Assembly: GCA_905221605.1 (NCBI GenBank)
Contig: CAJNDS010002249.1
Span: forward strand, 62,001-126,000
Reading direction: 5' to 3'
Length of the DNA: 64,000 bases
Source: Symbiodinium natans
Lineage: Eukaryota; Sar; Dinophyceae; Suessiales; Symbiodiniaceae
Shown: positions 34,579-46,017 of the stretch, piece by piece
How positions within the stretch are numbered: the stretch's first letter is position 1
How the letters are laid out: each line of letters starts with the position of its first letter
Position numbers and translations under genes: made by a program
Notes under the pieces: generated by a model
Database searches by the model: none
What the model was told of the DNA's origin: nothing
Seen by the model: the letters and a program-made list of their open reading frames with translations, nothing else

Positions 34579-36831
34579 CTCTTCGGTAACTAACGCCAGT
34601 CCCCGTAGTCACCGGGTTGTGGCTTGCAATGACTTCCCTCAGCTCTAAGCCCTAAACCCCTATCTTCATGTTTAGGGTTTAGGGTTTAGGGTTTAGGGTT
34701 TAGGGTTTAGGGTTTAGAGGCCCTGGACCCTAAACCCTAAACCCTCAGACCCTGCGAGGCCCAGGTATTCCAATTGGGCACTTCAATACGGGGCCCTCTT
34801 AGAAACCCCCCCCCTAAACCCTAAACCCTAGAGAGGGGACTGTTGTGAGGCGGAGTTTTTTTTTTTGAATGTGATGCAGTGTTTTGGATGAAGTTGATTT
34901 TGTTGCGAGTGCAAAGCAGATGTACGAGGGTTTAGGGTTATAACGCCGACGGTATAAATGCCCTGACCTTAGGTGCATCAGGTTTAGACATTAAAACCTT
35001 TAAGCCTTATAAGGCTTTTACAGGTTGAATTAAATCCAGGTTTGGACATTCAACCTAGGTTAAACCTTAAACCCTATAGTGCAGCCCTATAGGGTTTAAA
35101 CCCTATAAGAGGCTAAAGGTTTAGAGTTTAAGGTTTAGGGCATTGCAAAAACGTAACCCTAGACCCTCAGGGATTTAATCACTTTACTGTTTTCCTTAAG
35201 CCTGAAAGCATATAGTGTTTGGGTTTAGGGTTATAACGCTAAACTCTATAGGATAAGAACCTTATAACCCTATATGGGGTTGTATAAAAACCCCGAGTTG
35301 AATCTATTCATCCGTCCCAGGATTATCGTTTCATTTTCTTGATTATCGTTTTACAGAGTTTGCTGGAAGAACCAACAATTTGGAACCGATGTTCCCGTGA
35401 GCGGGCTGGGTTTTCATTGATTTGTTGTACAAGCTTAGTACTGAAACCGGCTAGGTTTCCGTTGATTTGTAGTGCAAGCTGAGCAGGCTGGGTTTTCAGT
35501 GTTTTCTTGTATTTGTAGTACAAGCTTATCACTGGAATAGCGCCTGCCCGCCCTGTTACTACAAAGTTATCGGTTCATTTTCTTGATTATCGTTTTACGA
35601 GTCAGAAGCACTGCCCCAAAAGCTTCGGGCAATTCCTTTCAAAATCGACCGCGCGGGGTTTTGATACAACCCCATATTATAGGCCTTGAGACTAAAACCC
35701 TCCTGTTTACCTTAAGCTTTACAGCAGATAGGGTTTAGGGTTATAACGCTGAAGGTATAAATGCCCACACCTTAGGTACATCAGGTTTAGGCATTAAAAC
35801 ATTTAAGCCCTATAAGGTTTTTAAAGGTTTGACCCTATAGGATTTAAACCCTGTAAGAGGTTAAAGGTTTAGAGTTTAAGGTTTAGGGCATTGCAAAAAC
35901 GTAACCTTAGACCCTCAGGGATTTAATCATTTTACTGTTTTCCTTAAGCCTTAATTAAAGCATATAGGCTTTAGGGTTATAACGCTAAACTCTATAGGAT
36001 TAGAACCTTATAACCTTATATTATAGGCCTTGAGGCTTAAATCCTACTGTTTTCCTTAAGCCTTACAGCATAAAGGGTTTAGGGTTCTAATGCTGAATGT
36101 ATAAATGCCCAGACCTTAAATACATCAGGTTTAGGCATTAAAGCCTTTAAGCCCTATAAGGTTTTCAGAGGTTTAAGGCCTGGGGATTTAAATTTAAGTT
36201 TGGGCATTCAAACTAAGTTAAGCCTTAAACCCTATAGGGCCCCTTTCGGGTCAGGGTTCATCTACCCTACCGGGTTAGCCCTTTAGGGTTTAAACCCTAT
36301 AAGAGGTTAAAGGTTTAGAGTTTAAGGTTAGGGCATTGCAAAAACGTAACCCTAGACCCTCAGTGATTTAACCACTTTACTGTTTTCCTTAAGCCTTAAA
36401 GCATATAGGGTTTAGGGTCATAACGCTAAACTCTATAGGATTTTTAACCTTATAACCCTACATTATTAGCACCCACATCATCAAGACATGTCCTGTAGGC
36501 CCCGGGGACGCGAGAATACTATGAGCAGATATCCTTTTACTCGCACATGTGACATCGCAACCTTCAGATATAGCGCTGGAACCAAGGTGAGATTGGATAT
36601 CGTTTTGTGAAGCAGTTGTGGCTGTGACATCCATGTTTCGAAACAGGGGCTGTGTTTCGAAACAAAGGCTGTGTTTCGAAACAGGGAACTTCCGAATAAC
36701 AGGTCTGGAAATACGTGAAAGCAAACCAACTGTGGCACAGCTACGGCTGTTACGCTTGAGGGGGGGGGGGGGGGGACTCCTGCCAAGATGGGCCAACTTC
36801 CAAGGACCCCCTCCCCCCCCCCCCCCCCCCC

Positions 36832-36870
<39 letters not shown>

Positions 36871-38541
36871 ATCATGTATGCCAAACATCATGGTCAAGAT
36901 TCCCACTTACGAATGGACTGTTGTGAGGCCATAAGTTTAAAGTTGTAAGCGTTTACTAACCCCTAAACCTTATTAAATGACTGAAAACTACCCAACAACT
37001 CCGCCTCACAACAGTCCTTTCTGAAACCCTAAACCCTCCCGGGCATCCCAGATGAACGGTTCTTCTACTAATTTTAATTGCTTAAGAACCCCGAAAAAAT
37101 AAAGATTTTCTTCCTTCTTAAGGGTAATATAGGGATTGTTGTTGTTTTATTCTTTTGGGGTTCTTAAGCAAGTAGTGGTTTTCGAGAACTCCCCCAAACC
37201 CTCAACCCTAAACCCTCCCGAACATCCCAGCTGAACGGTTCTTGGATGAGCCCCTCTGTGAGCTTTCCCTAAACCCTAAACCCTAAACCCTAAACCCTAA
37301 ACCCTAAACCCTAAACCCTAAACCCTAAACCCTAAACCCTAAACCCTAAACCCTAAACCCTAAACCCTAACCCTAAACCCTTTGTCTTAGACGCTATGGT
37401 CTCAGGGCTTTAAGCTCATGGAGTCGAGGGCCTGAACATCCTTAGACGAGCTTAGGGCTTCGGGTGTTGGGTTTAGGGTTTAGGGTTTAGGGTTTAGGGT
37501 TTAGGGTTTAGGGTTTAGGGTTTAGGGTTTAGGGTTTAGGGCTCCTGCGCCTGAATCGCTTACACTCTACTCCCTAAACCCGAATGCCGGGCTCAGGTTT
37601 TGGGCCTCCCTGCAGACACTCCCGTGGGCAAGTTCATGGCTGCGATTGCGGGCAAGTCACCTGAGGAGTGGGGCTTGTGGGGTTTAGGGTTTAGGGTTTA
37701 GGGTTAGGGTTTAGGGTTTAGGGAACCCCAACTTGAACCTCCCCAAACCCCAAAGCCGAAACCCTAAACCCTAAACCCTGCTTCGTGTTGTGGAGGAAGC
37801 CCTAAAAAAATTCTTCCCAAGGTCGTGGGGCCCGCAGCCTCTGCACTTTTCGGGGGTTCGGAACCCTGCTTGGAGAACAGTACTTGTCACCCCACTTATA
37901 GGCCCCTATAGTGCCCGAATATGCTTATAAGTACAGTTATACGTACAGTTACAATTCGTTAATAGGTACCATGAACCTCCAAGGGGGGTTTATAGGATGC
38001 AGCTCTGAGCGCGACAATTTACTCACCCACTCGGAGGCAGAGATTTGTAAAGAAAGCGCTCCTGTCATCCTCAAGACTTGGTAGGCCCTTGGGATATTTC
38101 ATGTTTTCTCTTATTGGGTTTAAGAGGACCATATTCAGGAACGCCTATTTTCGGAAACCCCCATATGGGTTACCTCAAACCCTAAACCCTATAAACCCTA
38201 AACCCTAACTAAACCTTAGCTCAGATGAGGATGCCGGTTTGGCGCTGGTCGACGCTACCGATCTACATTCAGCCTCAGAGGCTCCTGGATGCACGGACAG
38301 GGGTTTTTAGGGTTTAGGGTTTAGCGTTTTGGCGGTCCACAGATTTAGGATTTAGAGGTTTGTTTTTTCTGGTTCAACACTATGCCCTAGACCCTACAAC
38401 CAAAACTTTAAGCCCTATAGGTCCTACTGTCTGGGATTCTGGAGTATGCGTTTAGTTTGGTGGAGCGAGTGGTGTATCACTAGTGTCCTGGATGGTCGAG
38501 ATATCAGATATGTGTGTGTGTGTGTGTGTGTTTATGATTCT

Positions 38542-38636
<95 letters not shown>

Positions 38637-41600
38637 TTATTATTATACATAACACATGTCATATAATAGGTTAAATATATACAAGATTATATAAATATGT
38701 ATATATATACACATATATATATATACATAAGGCTACAGTATGAAAATGGGTACCCTCAAAACAGCATACTACAGTGACTCTCCCATGTCATGTCGTTTGC
38801 CACCACCCGCAGGCCAGTGCGGCAGGAGGCCAGACGTCGGCGCCAGAGGCGTCCTCTGGGTTCTGGGTTTAGGGTTTAGGGTTTAGGGCTTAGGGTTTAG
38901 GGCTTAGGGCTTAGGGCTTAGGGTTTCGGCTTAGGTTATAGGGATGACTCATGCTCCGACTTTTTATTGGCGCAACAGTTTGCTCTGTCAACTAGATGTC
39001 TCAGGCATAGCGGCTCATCCGAAGATTAAAGCTGCCAGACCAGCCAATGCACTGGTGTTGCATCGGATGGGCATCAAGCAAACTCTTGCCATGGTGTCAG
39101 AGAAGGATGCCATCGTGCGCACTCTCATGGATGCAATGTACGACTACTGCGGGCTGAAGCGTGGTGCTGTCTACGACGACATAAACAAGCGTCCGCCAGC
39201 CACGCAGCCAGATTCGAAGTCGCGTGCGCAGCAGAGCATGTTGTCAGATGAGTCAGTCTGAGGTCCTCTGGGTTTAGGGTTTAGGGTTTAGGGTTAGTTT
39301 GTAGGCTTCCTCATTGAGAGGGTCCACTTCTAGTATCGTCGTTGCGAACACTAGGGCTTGCTTACCTTAGACCCCCAGTTGCCTAGCTTTTTTTTTCGTG
39401 ATTCAAAGTTACAAGGGTTTTGGGGCTCCTGGCCCGCAGAACCCACCGAACCCACCCAGACTATGCAGGGCCTTTGGCGCCCCATGCCGCCATAAGCCAG
39501 ATCTTCTAGGTAGCTATGGTTTCCAGAGCTTCTAGAGGGGTTTCTCGGGTTTGGGGTTTAGGGCTTCGAGGGTTTCTAGAACTTAGTGTACAGGGTTTCC
39601 AGGGTTCCGGGTTTGTTTAGTTTGTCGGGCTTCGGGGCTTCGAGGGTTTCTAGCTTTCTTGTTGGGTTTTTCTCGGCTTTTCTGCACTTTCCAGGGTTCA
39701 GGGGTTCTAGGGTTTGGGTTTAGGCGTCGGGGTTTCTAGGGTTGGGGGAGTAGGGTCAAGGTTTCTAGGGTTTTTGAGTGGGTTTTCAAGGATCCAGGGG
39801 TGGAGGGTTTTTGAGGTGTTTGTTGAGGCTGGCGGTTTAGGGTTTAGGGTTTAGGTTTAGGGTTTAGGATTCAGGGTTTAGGGTTCAGGGTTTAGGGCTT
39901 CAGGATTTGACTCTTCCGTCATTTGTTTGTTGGATTTAGGGCCCAGAGGGGCTTCTGATGTGTAGTGCTCTTTCAGGGTTCACGGTTTCCAAGGGTGTAG
40001 GGCTTCTAGTGATACTTGGTAGCCCGGTGGTACCTTTTGCCTTGTTTTGGGGTTCTAGGTTCCCTTATCAAGTGAACAACCCAAAAAAGGGGTGCCCTTA
40101 TTCCAATACGGGGGCTTACGGTAATAAGGGACCCCTCATGCAGACCCCAAATTGCAGGATCCTCTTACACTAAGTAAGGACCCCAAAAAGGTACCCCCTA
40201 GTATCGTAAACCCCCCATCTGGTTACCGGGCTACCCAGGTTATTAGGGGTCACGCCGCGGGATTGTCAAGGGATTAAGACTCAGGCCCCTAAGATTGTAC
40301 GTTGTTGCAAGTTGTGCTGAGCATCGACCCAAGTCTGATGGTGGCGCCTGGAACCAGCCTGATGATGCCTGCTGCGGCATGTGCTGGGTGGAACAACATC
40401 GTTTGCTCAATGATTGGTACTGACAGCAGGCTGAGCCATGGCAAAAGCCTCTGTGTAAAGCCTGAACCAAGTCTGACGGTGGCGCCTGGAACCAGCCTGC
40501 GACCAAAAATGATTATTCGTGGGGCGACGGCACCGATGGTTGGAGCACGTGAGATTCAGACGGGATCAGGTGACGACACCACAGCTTCAGCTGCTGATAC
40601 CTACCACAGGCACATGACTGGAGCAAGCCATGCTTACCTGGCCTGGGTTTAGAGTTTAGCGTTTTCGGCTTTAGGCTTTAGGCTTTAGGCTTTAGGCTTT
40701 AGGCTTCAGGCTTCAGGCTTCAGGCTTGAGGCTTGAGGCTTGAGGCTTGAGGCTTGAGGCTTGAGGCTTGAGGCTTGAGGCTTGAGGCTTGAGGCTTGAG
40801 TAGGCTTTAGGCTTTAGGCTTTTCAGGGTTCAGGGTTTAGGGTTTAGGGTTTAGGCGGTTTAGGGTTCTAGGAACCCTAAACCTTAAACGCCCTGTGCCC
40901 TAAACCCTCTTCGCAACAGGCGGACGCAAACGTGGATGCGCACCCGGGCTGCAACGCATACGGGATTCCAGGATACAATGTAATTAGTTAAGTAATCTTG
41001 GTAGCCCGGTGGTGGCTTAGGCTACTGAAGCTAGTTGCCCGAAGAAGGTGATAGGAATACTTCAATTCATACCATGGGTTCCTTATCATAGTCTCGAATT
41101 TTCACTTCGATTACCATCATTCTGTATTCCTCTATGCCCTATGCAAGCCCCCAAAAGCCCAGGCATTTCATTTGCTTCGTGGAGCACCGCCAACGTGCTT
41201 GGCCATGGGTTTGGAGTCCGGCCACGGCCCTCCCTAAGCCCTGAACCCTGAACCCTAAACCCTAAAACCCCCCCCCCCCCCCCAAACACGAGACCCTGAA
41301 CTCCCAGCGCGCCCTGAGGCTTCTGCTGCGCCCTCGATTCTAATGGAAGTTCCATGGTCCGTTATTAGTACTACTATTTGCTTAAGAATCCCTCCAGAAA
41401 ATGTGAATTCCTTCCATATATGGGCAATCTATCAAGCAAGCAGGTCCATTATTAGTACTACTATTTGCATAAGAATCCCCCCCCCCCCCCCCCAGACAAT
41501 GTAAATTCCTTCCTTATATGGGCAATAGAGGGATTACTATGATCTATCAAGCACGCAGTAAGATGTGGTCCCTTACCTTGCCTTCTTCAAAGGGTGTTGT

Positions 41601-44600
41601 TGTACAGGCCCTTTGTGCTTTATAGTATATAAGCTGTCCCCAAGGTAAGGGCCCATGGAGAGGGACCATATGCAACTACCCTGAGATCGATCTTGTGAAC
41701 CATTAGCTTCGATTAGAGGCATGAGTTTCCAAAGCCCCAGCCCCGCAATCAGCAGGGCCCGGAAGGGCCAGCTTCTTGCAGTTAGGGTCTACCTGATGTT
41801 GTCTTAAGTTACGCCTTAATTGTTGCTACATGTCGACTTCCTTGTCAGGCAGAAGGTGGCATGTTACTCTGGATAGATGATAGATTTCTGTTCAGGTCGA
41901 ACTTGTTCAACCGTATAGGGTGTAAGTATAAACCCTCAGCGCTCAGCCCCAACTTGTTTGTCCCACGCATCCTTTACCTGGCTTGTTAGGGGTTAAAGGT
42001 TTAATCTTGTGGGGGGATGGGATGGTTCGGCAGCGGGAGATGTTTTGGTTGTTTTTAGTTCATTCCCCTAAACCCTAAACCCTAAACCCTAAACCCTGAA
42101 CCCGGCCGAGACGCGGATTTGCAACGAGGAGGCTGCTGGCCAATGGGACCATCTCGTGATTACATGTGGGTTGCTGGCAGGCTTGGTGCAGTGGCAGCCA
42201 GATTTGGGGGTGCTGCCGATGCCCACCTTTCTAGCCTGCAGTATCTCATCACGCAGCATGCTGGCGTGGTCATGAACGCGCTGAGGTGCACATGCTTCAT
42301 CGGAACCCGCGAGGTGGCCTTCACACCCGAAGTACCGTTGGCCTGGCTTCACGATCAGGACGTTCAGGCTGAGAGGACGCTGCCTGAGCGCTCAGGAGCA
42401 CATCTGCGTCATGCACGGCTATAAGCCCTACATAGAGCAACCTTCCCTAACTCTTCAGTGGCTAAACCGCAAACCCTATAAAGCTAAAACCCTAAACGGC
42501 GGCGCCACGCTCCCTCGCTCGAGAGATTGTAAAAAGGGATGGATTTGCTCCACCTTCAAAATCGTCGAGTTTTTTTTTTTGGCGGCCCGGGGCCGGGGGG
42601 TTGCTGTGTTTTCGTGATTGGGGCTTACCGTCTGGGGTTTGGGGTTTCGGGTTGGAGTGCGCCCCCCCCCCCCCCCCAAAAAAAAAAAAAAAAAAAAAAG
42701 ACCCAAATGCCTAAGCCCCTAAGCGTTTGGCACTGGAGCTTGTTGCATCCTAGGGGGATCACAAAGAAGGGATGCCGAGGACTCAAAACCCTAAACCTGA
42801 ACCCTAAACCCTAAACCCGAAACCCTAGACCCTAGACCCTAAACCCTAAACCCTAAACCTTAAACCCTAAATCGCAGAGCCCGAGCCCGGGACCCTAAAG
42901 GCGCAGAAGCTTCGTAGCTTGGGATGTTCCCCCTCAGCCCTTAATTGGGAATATAATCGGACCCAGAGGGTCCATATGCAGCCCTAAACCTTAAACCCTA
43001 AACCCCAAACCCTACACCCTACACCCTAAACCCTACACCCTACACCCTGAGCCCTAAACCCTAAACCCTAAAACCATACCACAGAATGCTTTGGAGTACT
43101 CTGCTTAAATACTTTTGGGTTCTGGGTTCCTATCATAGCTACGTAATACCTAAAAAGTATGCGATTTTTGTCCAGGGTGTACTCCAAAGTAGGAATACTA
43201 GGAGGCACTCTAGTCCCTTTTCTTTGTCATTAGGGGGGGGGGGGTGACATTTTACATGTTTAAGGGTACTAAGGGTACTTAAACTCAATAAGGAATTGAA
43301 ACTTAGACTTTGAGTACGGTCCCAACCATGAACTTGTCTGAAGGACTGTTAGTACAAGGAGGAACATCCCGATTAGTAGCCCTAAACCCTAAACCCTAAA
43401 CCCTAAACCCTAAGAGGCGCAGAACCTTAGGAGCCCTTACCGCCACAAGAGCCAGGAAGGATGGCGATCTCTATGAGCTTGATGGCAACAAGGTCTTTGG
43501 GGTACTTCGGGGGAGCCCTGTGTTTGTACCCTTTTAGGGTGGTTTAGGATTTAGGGTTTAGGGTTTGGGGTTTAGGGTTTAGGATTTAGGGCTTAGGGTT
43601 TAGGGGGTAATATAGGGATCGGAATCATTTAAAATGGTATCCCCTTGCGGTCCGTATGTAGTTGTACTATACCCCACACCCACCCCAAAAAAGCTTTTTC
43701 TAATTATTCAGGCCCCTGTATAATCCCTGTGGTTGTACCCTTTTTTTTCATTGTTGTTGGGTCAAGATTTTCCTCAGAAAAGTAACCTTAAGCCCTAAAC
43801 CCTAAACCCTAAACCCTAAACCCTAAACCCTAAACCCTAAACCCTAAACCCTAAACCCTAAACCCTAAACCCTAAACCCAAGAACAGGGTGTCCTTATTT
43901 TCATATGGTTCCCGGGCTACCAAGAGGGTTGGCCGAGCCCAAAGGGCTTAGGTTTTGTGGGTTAATTGTTTGGAGTTTAGGGTTTCGGGTTTAGGGTTGA
44001 GGGTTGAGGGCTTGGTTTTGGGGTTTAGGGTTTTGGGTGTTTAGGGTTTGGGATTTTAGGGTTTTCGGGTTTAGGGTTTGGGGTTTTTGGGTGTAGGGTG
44101 GTGGGTTTCATTGGGTTGCTTACGGTTTAGGGTTTAGGGTTTAGAGTTTAGGGTTTAGGTTTTAGGGTTCAGGGTTTCTAGGTGATCCAGAGATGCAGAG
44201 AGCTTGCATTCACGGAACATTAGCTGCACTGTAGACTATGAAGGCCAGACATTTAAGGGGTTCAGGGTTTGGGGTTTTCAAGGGGGTATCGCTTTACTAT
44301 TTGCATTCCTTAAGATCGAATAGGGGCCTGTGATCATACCGCAGTTCAAGGAATCTTTCTTAAGGTAGTTTCATGCGCCCTTCGTATGGGCCCGTCAGAG
44401 GGGAACCTGTATATACCCTACGCAGCCCAAGGGCCCATACATAAGAACCCTTTAAACGAGGTAAAGGTCCATATTCAGGGCCCATAAAAACTACCCCTAA
44501 ACCCTAAACCCTAAGAGCCCTTAGAACCTTCTTCAAACTGCAGCTAGAGCTAAGGAAGCGCGATCTTGTTTAGTGAAGGGACACCATGGTCTCTGGGCAC

Positions 44601-45985
44601 CCCAAACCCCTGGGGTTTAGGATTCGCGACAACATTTTGTCGTCAAGTATACGAAACCAAAGCAGTACTCAAATTCATGTACTTTCCTGCAGCGGTGATT
44701 TCTGTGTTTTGCGGTTTCTGTCCAATTTGTGTGCTTTCAAGGTTTAGGGTTTAGGGTTTAGGGTTTAGGGCTCCTAAACCGTAAAACCCCAAACCCCTAC
44801 AGTATGGTTTAGAGTCCCAAGTGTCGATTTATTGTGGAGTTTATGGAGTTGGCTCTAAAGGGCTTTCGGCATCTACTTCCATAAGAGCACTGCAAGTGGG
44901 ACCTCAACCCTAAATCCTATAAGCTCGAAATGCATAAGAATTCTCTAAGTGGACACTCTTAAACGCTAAGCCCTCTTTGGCTAGAAGCGTTTCGGCCTGC
45001 AGTTGGGTTCATTTTCAGGGTAGTTACATCGTCCCGTCATGTGGAGTGTGCGGGTTGTCAGGGAAGAAAGGAAATAAGGGGCCTACTCCGGGTCCTAGAC
45101 TATCTGGCAGGTGGCACAAACCGTACCACACGCGTTGTTCCATAAGAATGCTACACGTGGACCCTACACCCCAAACTTTCTAAGCCCTTGCATACGAATA
45201 CCATGAGTGGGCTCCCAGAAGGATCCAAGAAACAGGCAGCTGCAGGTCTGAGGCTGCATGAGTCTAAGGGTAGATACATGGGCCCTCAATACGCCCCCCC
45301 TTGCCTCCTTTGAGGGTTTAGGGTTTAGGGTTTAGGGTTCAACCCTCGACCCCAAACTTGCCAGGCCTTTCCCATCAACCATGGCCCGATTGAGGGCGAT
45401 CTTCTGCTTACCGCCTGCAAGGTTATCCAGGCCGGTTTAGGGTTTAGGAGCTAGAGGTTAGGTTTGTCAGGTTTAGGGTTTAGGGTTTAGGGTTTAGGGT
45501 TTAGGGTTTAGGGTTTAGGGTTTAGGGTTTAGGGTTTAGGGTTTAGGGTTTAGGGTTTAGGGTTTAGGGTTAGGTTTAGGGTTTAGGGTTTAGGGTTTAG
45601 GGTTTAGGGTTTAGGGTTTAGGGTTTAGGGTTTAGGGTTTAGGGTTTAGGGTTTAGGGTTTAGGGTTTAGGGTTTAGGGTTTAGGGTTTAGGGTTTAGGG
45701 TTTAGGGTTTAGGTGTAGGGTTTAGGGTTTAGGGTTTAGGGTTTAGGGTTTAGGGTTTAGGGTTTAGGGTTTAGGGTTTAGGGTTTAGGGTTTAGGGTTT
45801 AGGGTTTAGGGTTTAGGGTTTAGGGTTTAGGCGGGGGTCGGTCAGGGTTCAGGATTTCTAGGTTTCATGGTTGCTGTATGCACCGGGGGGAGGACAGAGA
45901 AAGAAAGAGAAAGAGAAAGCAGAAACAGAAAGATAAATACAAAGAGCAAGAGACAGAGAAAGCAGAAACAGAAAGAGAAAGAGAC

Positions 45986-46017
<32 letters not shown>

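Noticed and set aside
36458-36926. Frames with poly-Gly and poly-Pro
   Set aside because: They run through the G and C homopolymers; composition only.
38446-38674. Poly-Tyr, poly-Thr and poly-Val frames
   Set aside because: They are translations of the TAC trinucleotide run and have no other support.
41048-41251. 67-codon plus frame over the UCH His exon
   Set aside because: Only the other frame gives HFICFV, in phase with exons 38813-38859 and 43452-43492.
45468-45831. True chromosome end or fused telomeres
   Set aside because: The array is one-sided, inside a UCH intron, and further UCH exons and gene E follow on the same strand.
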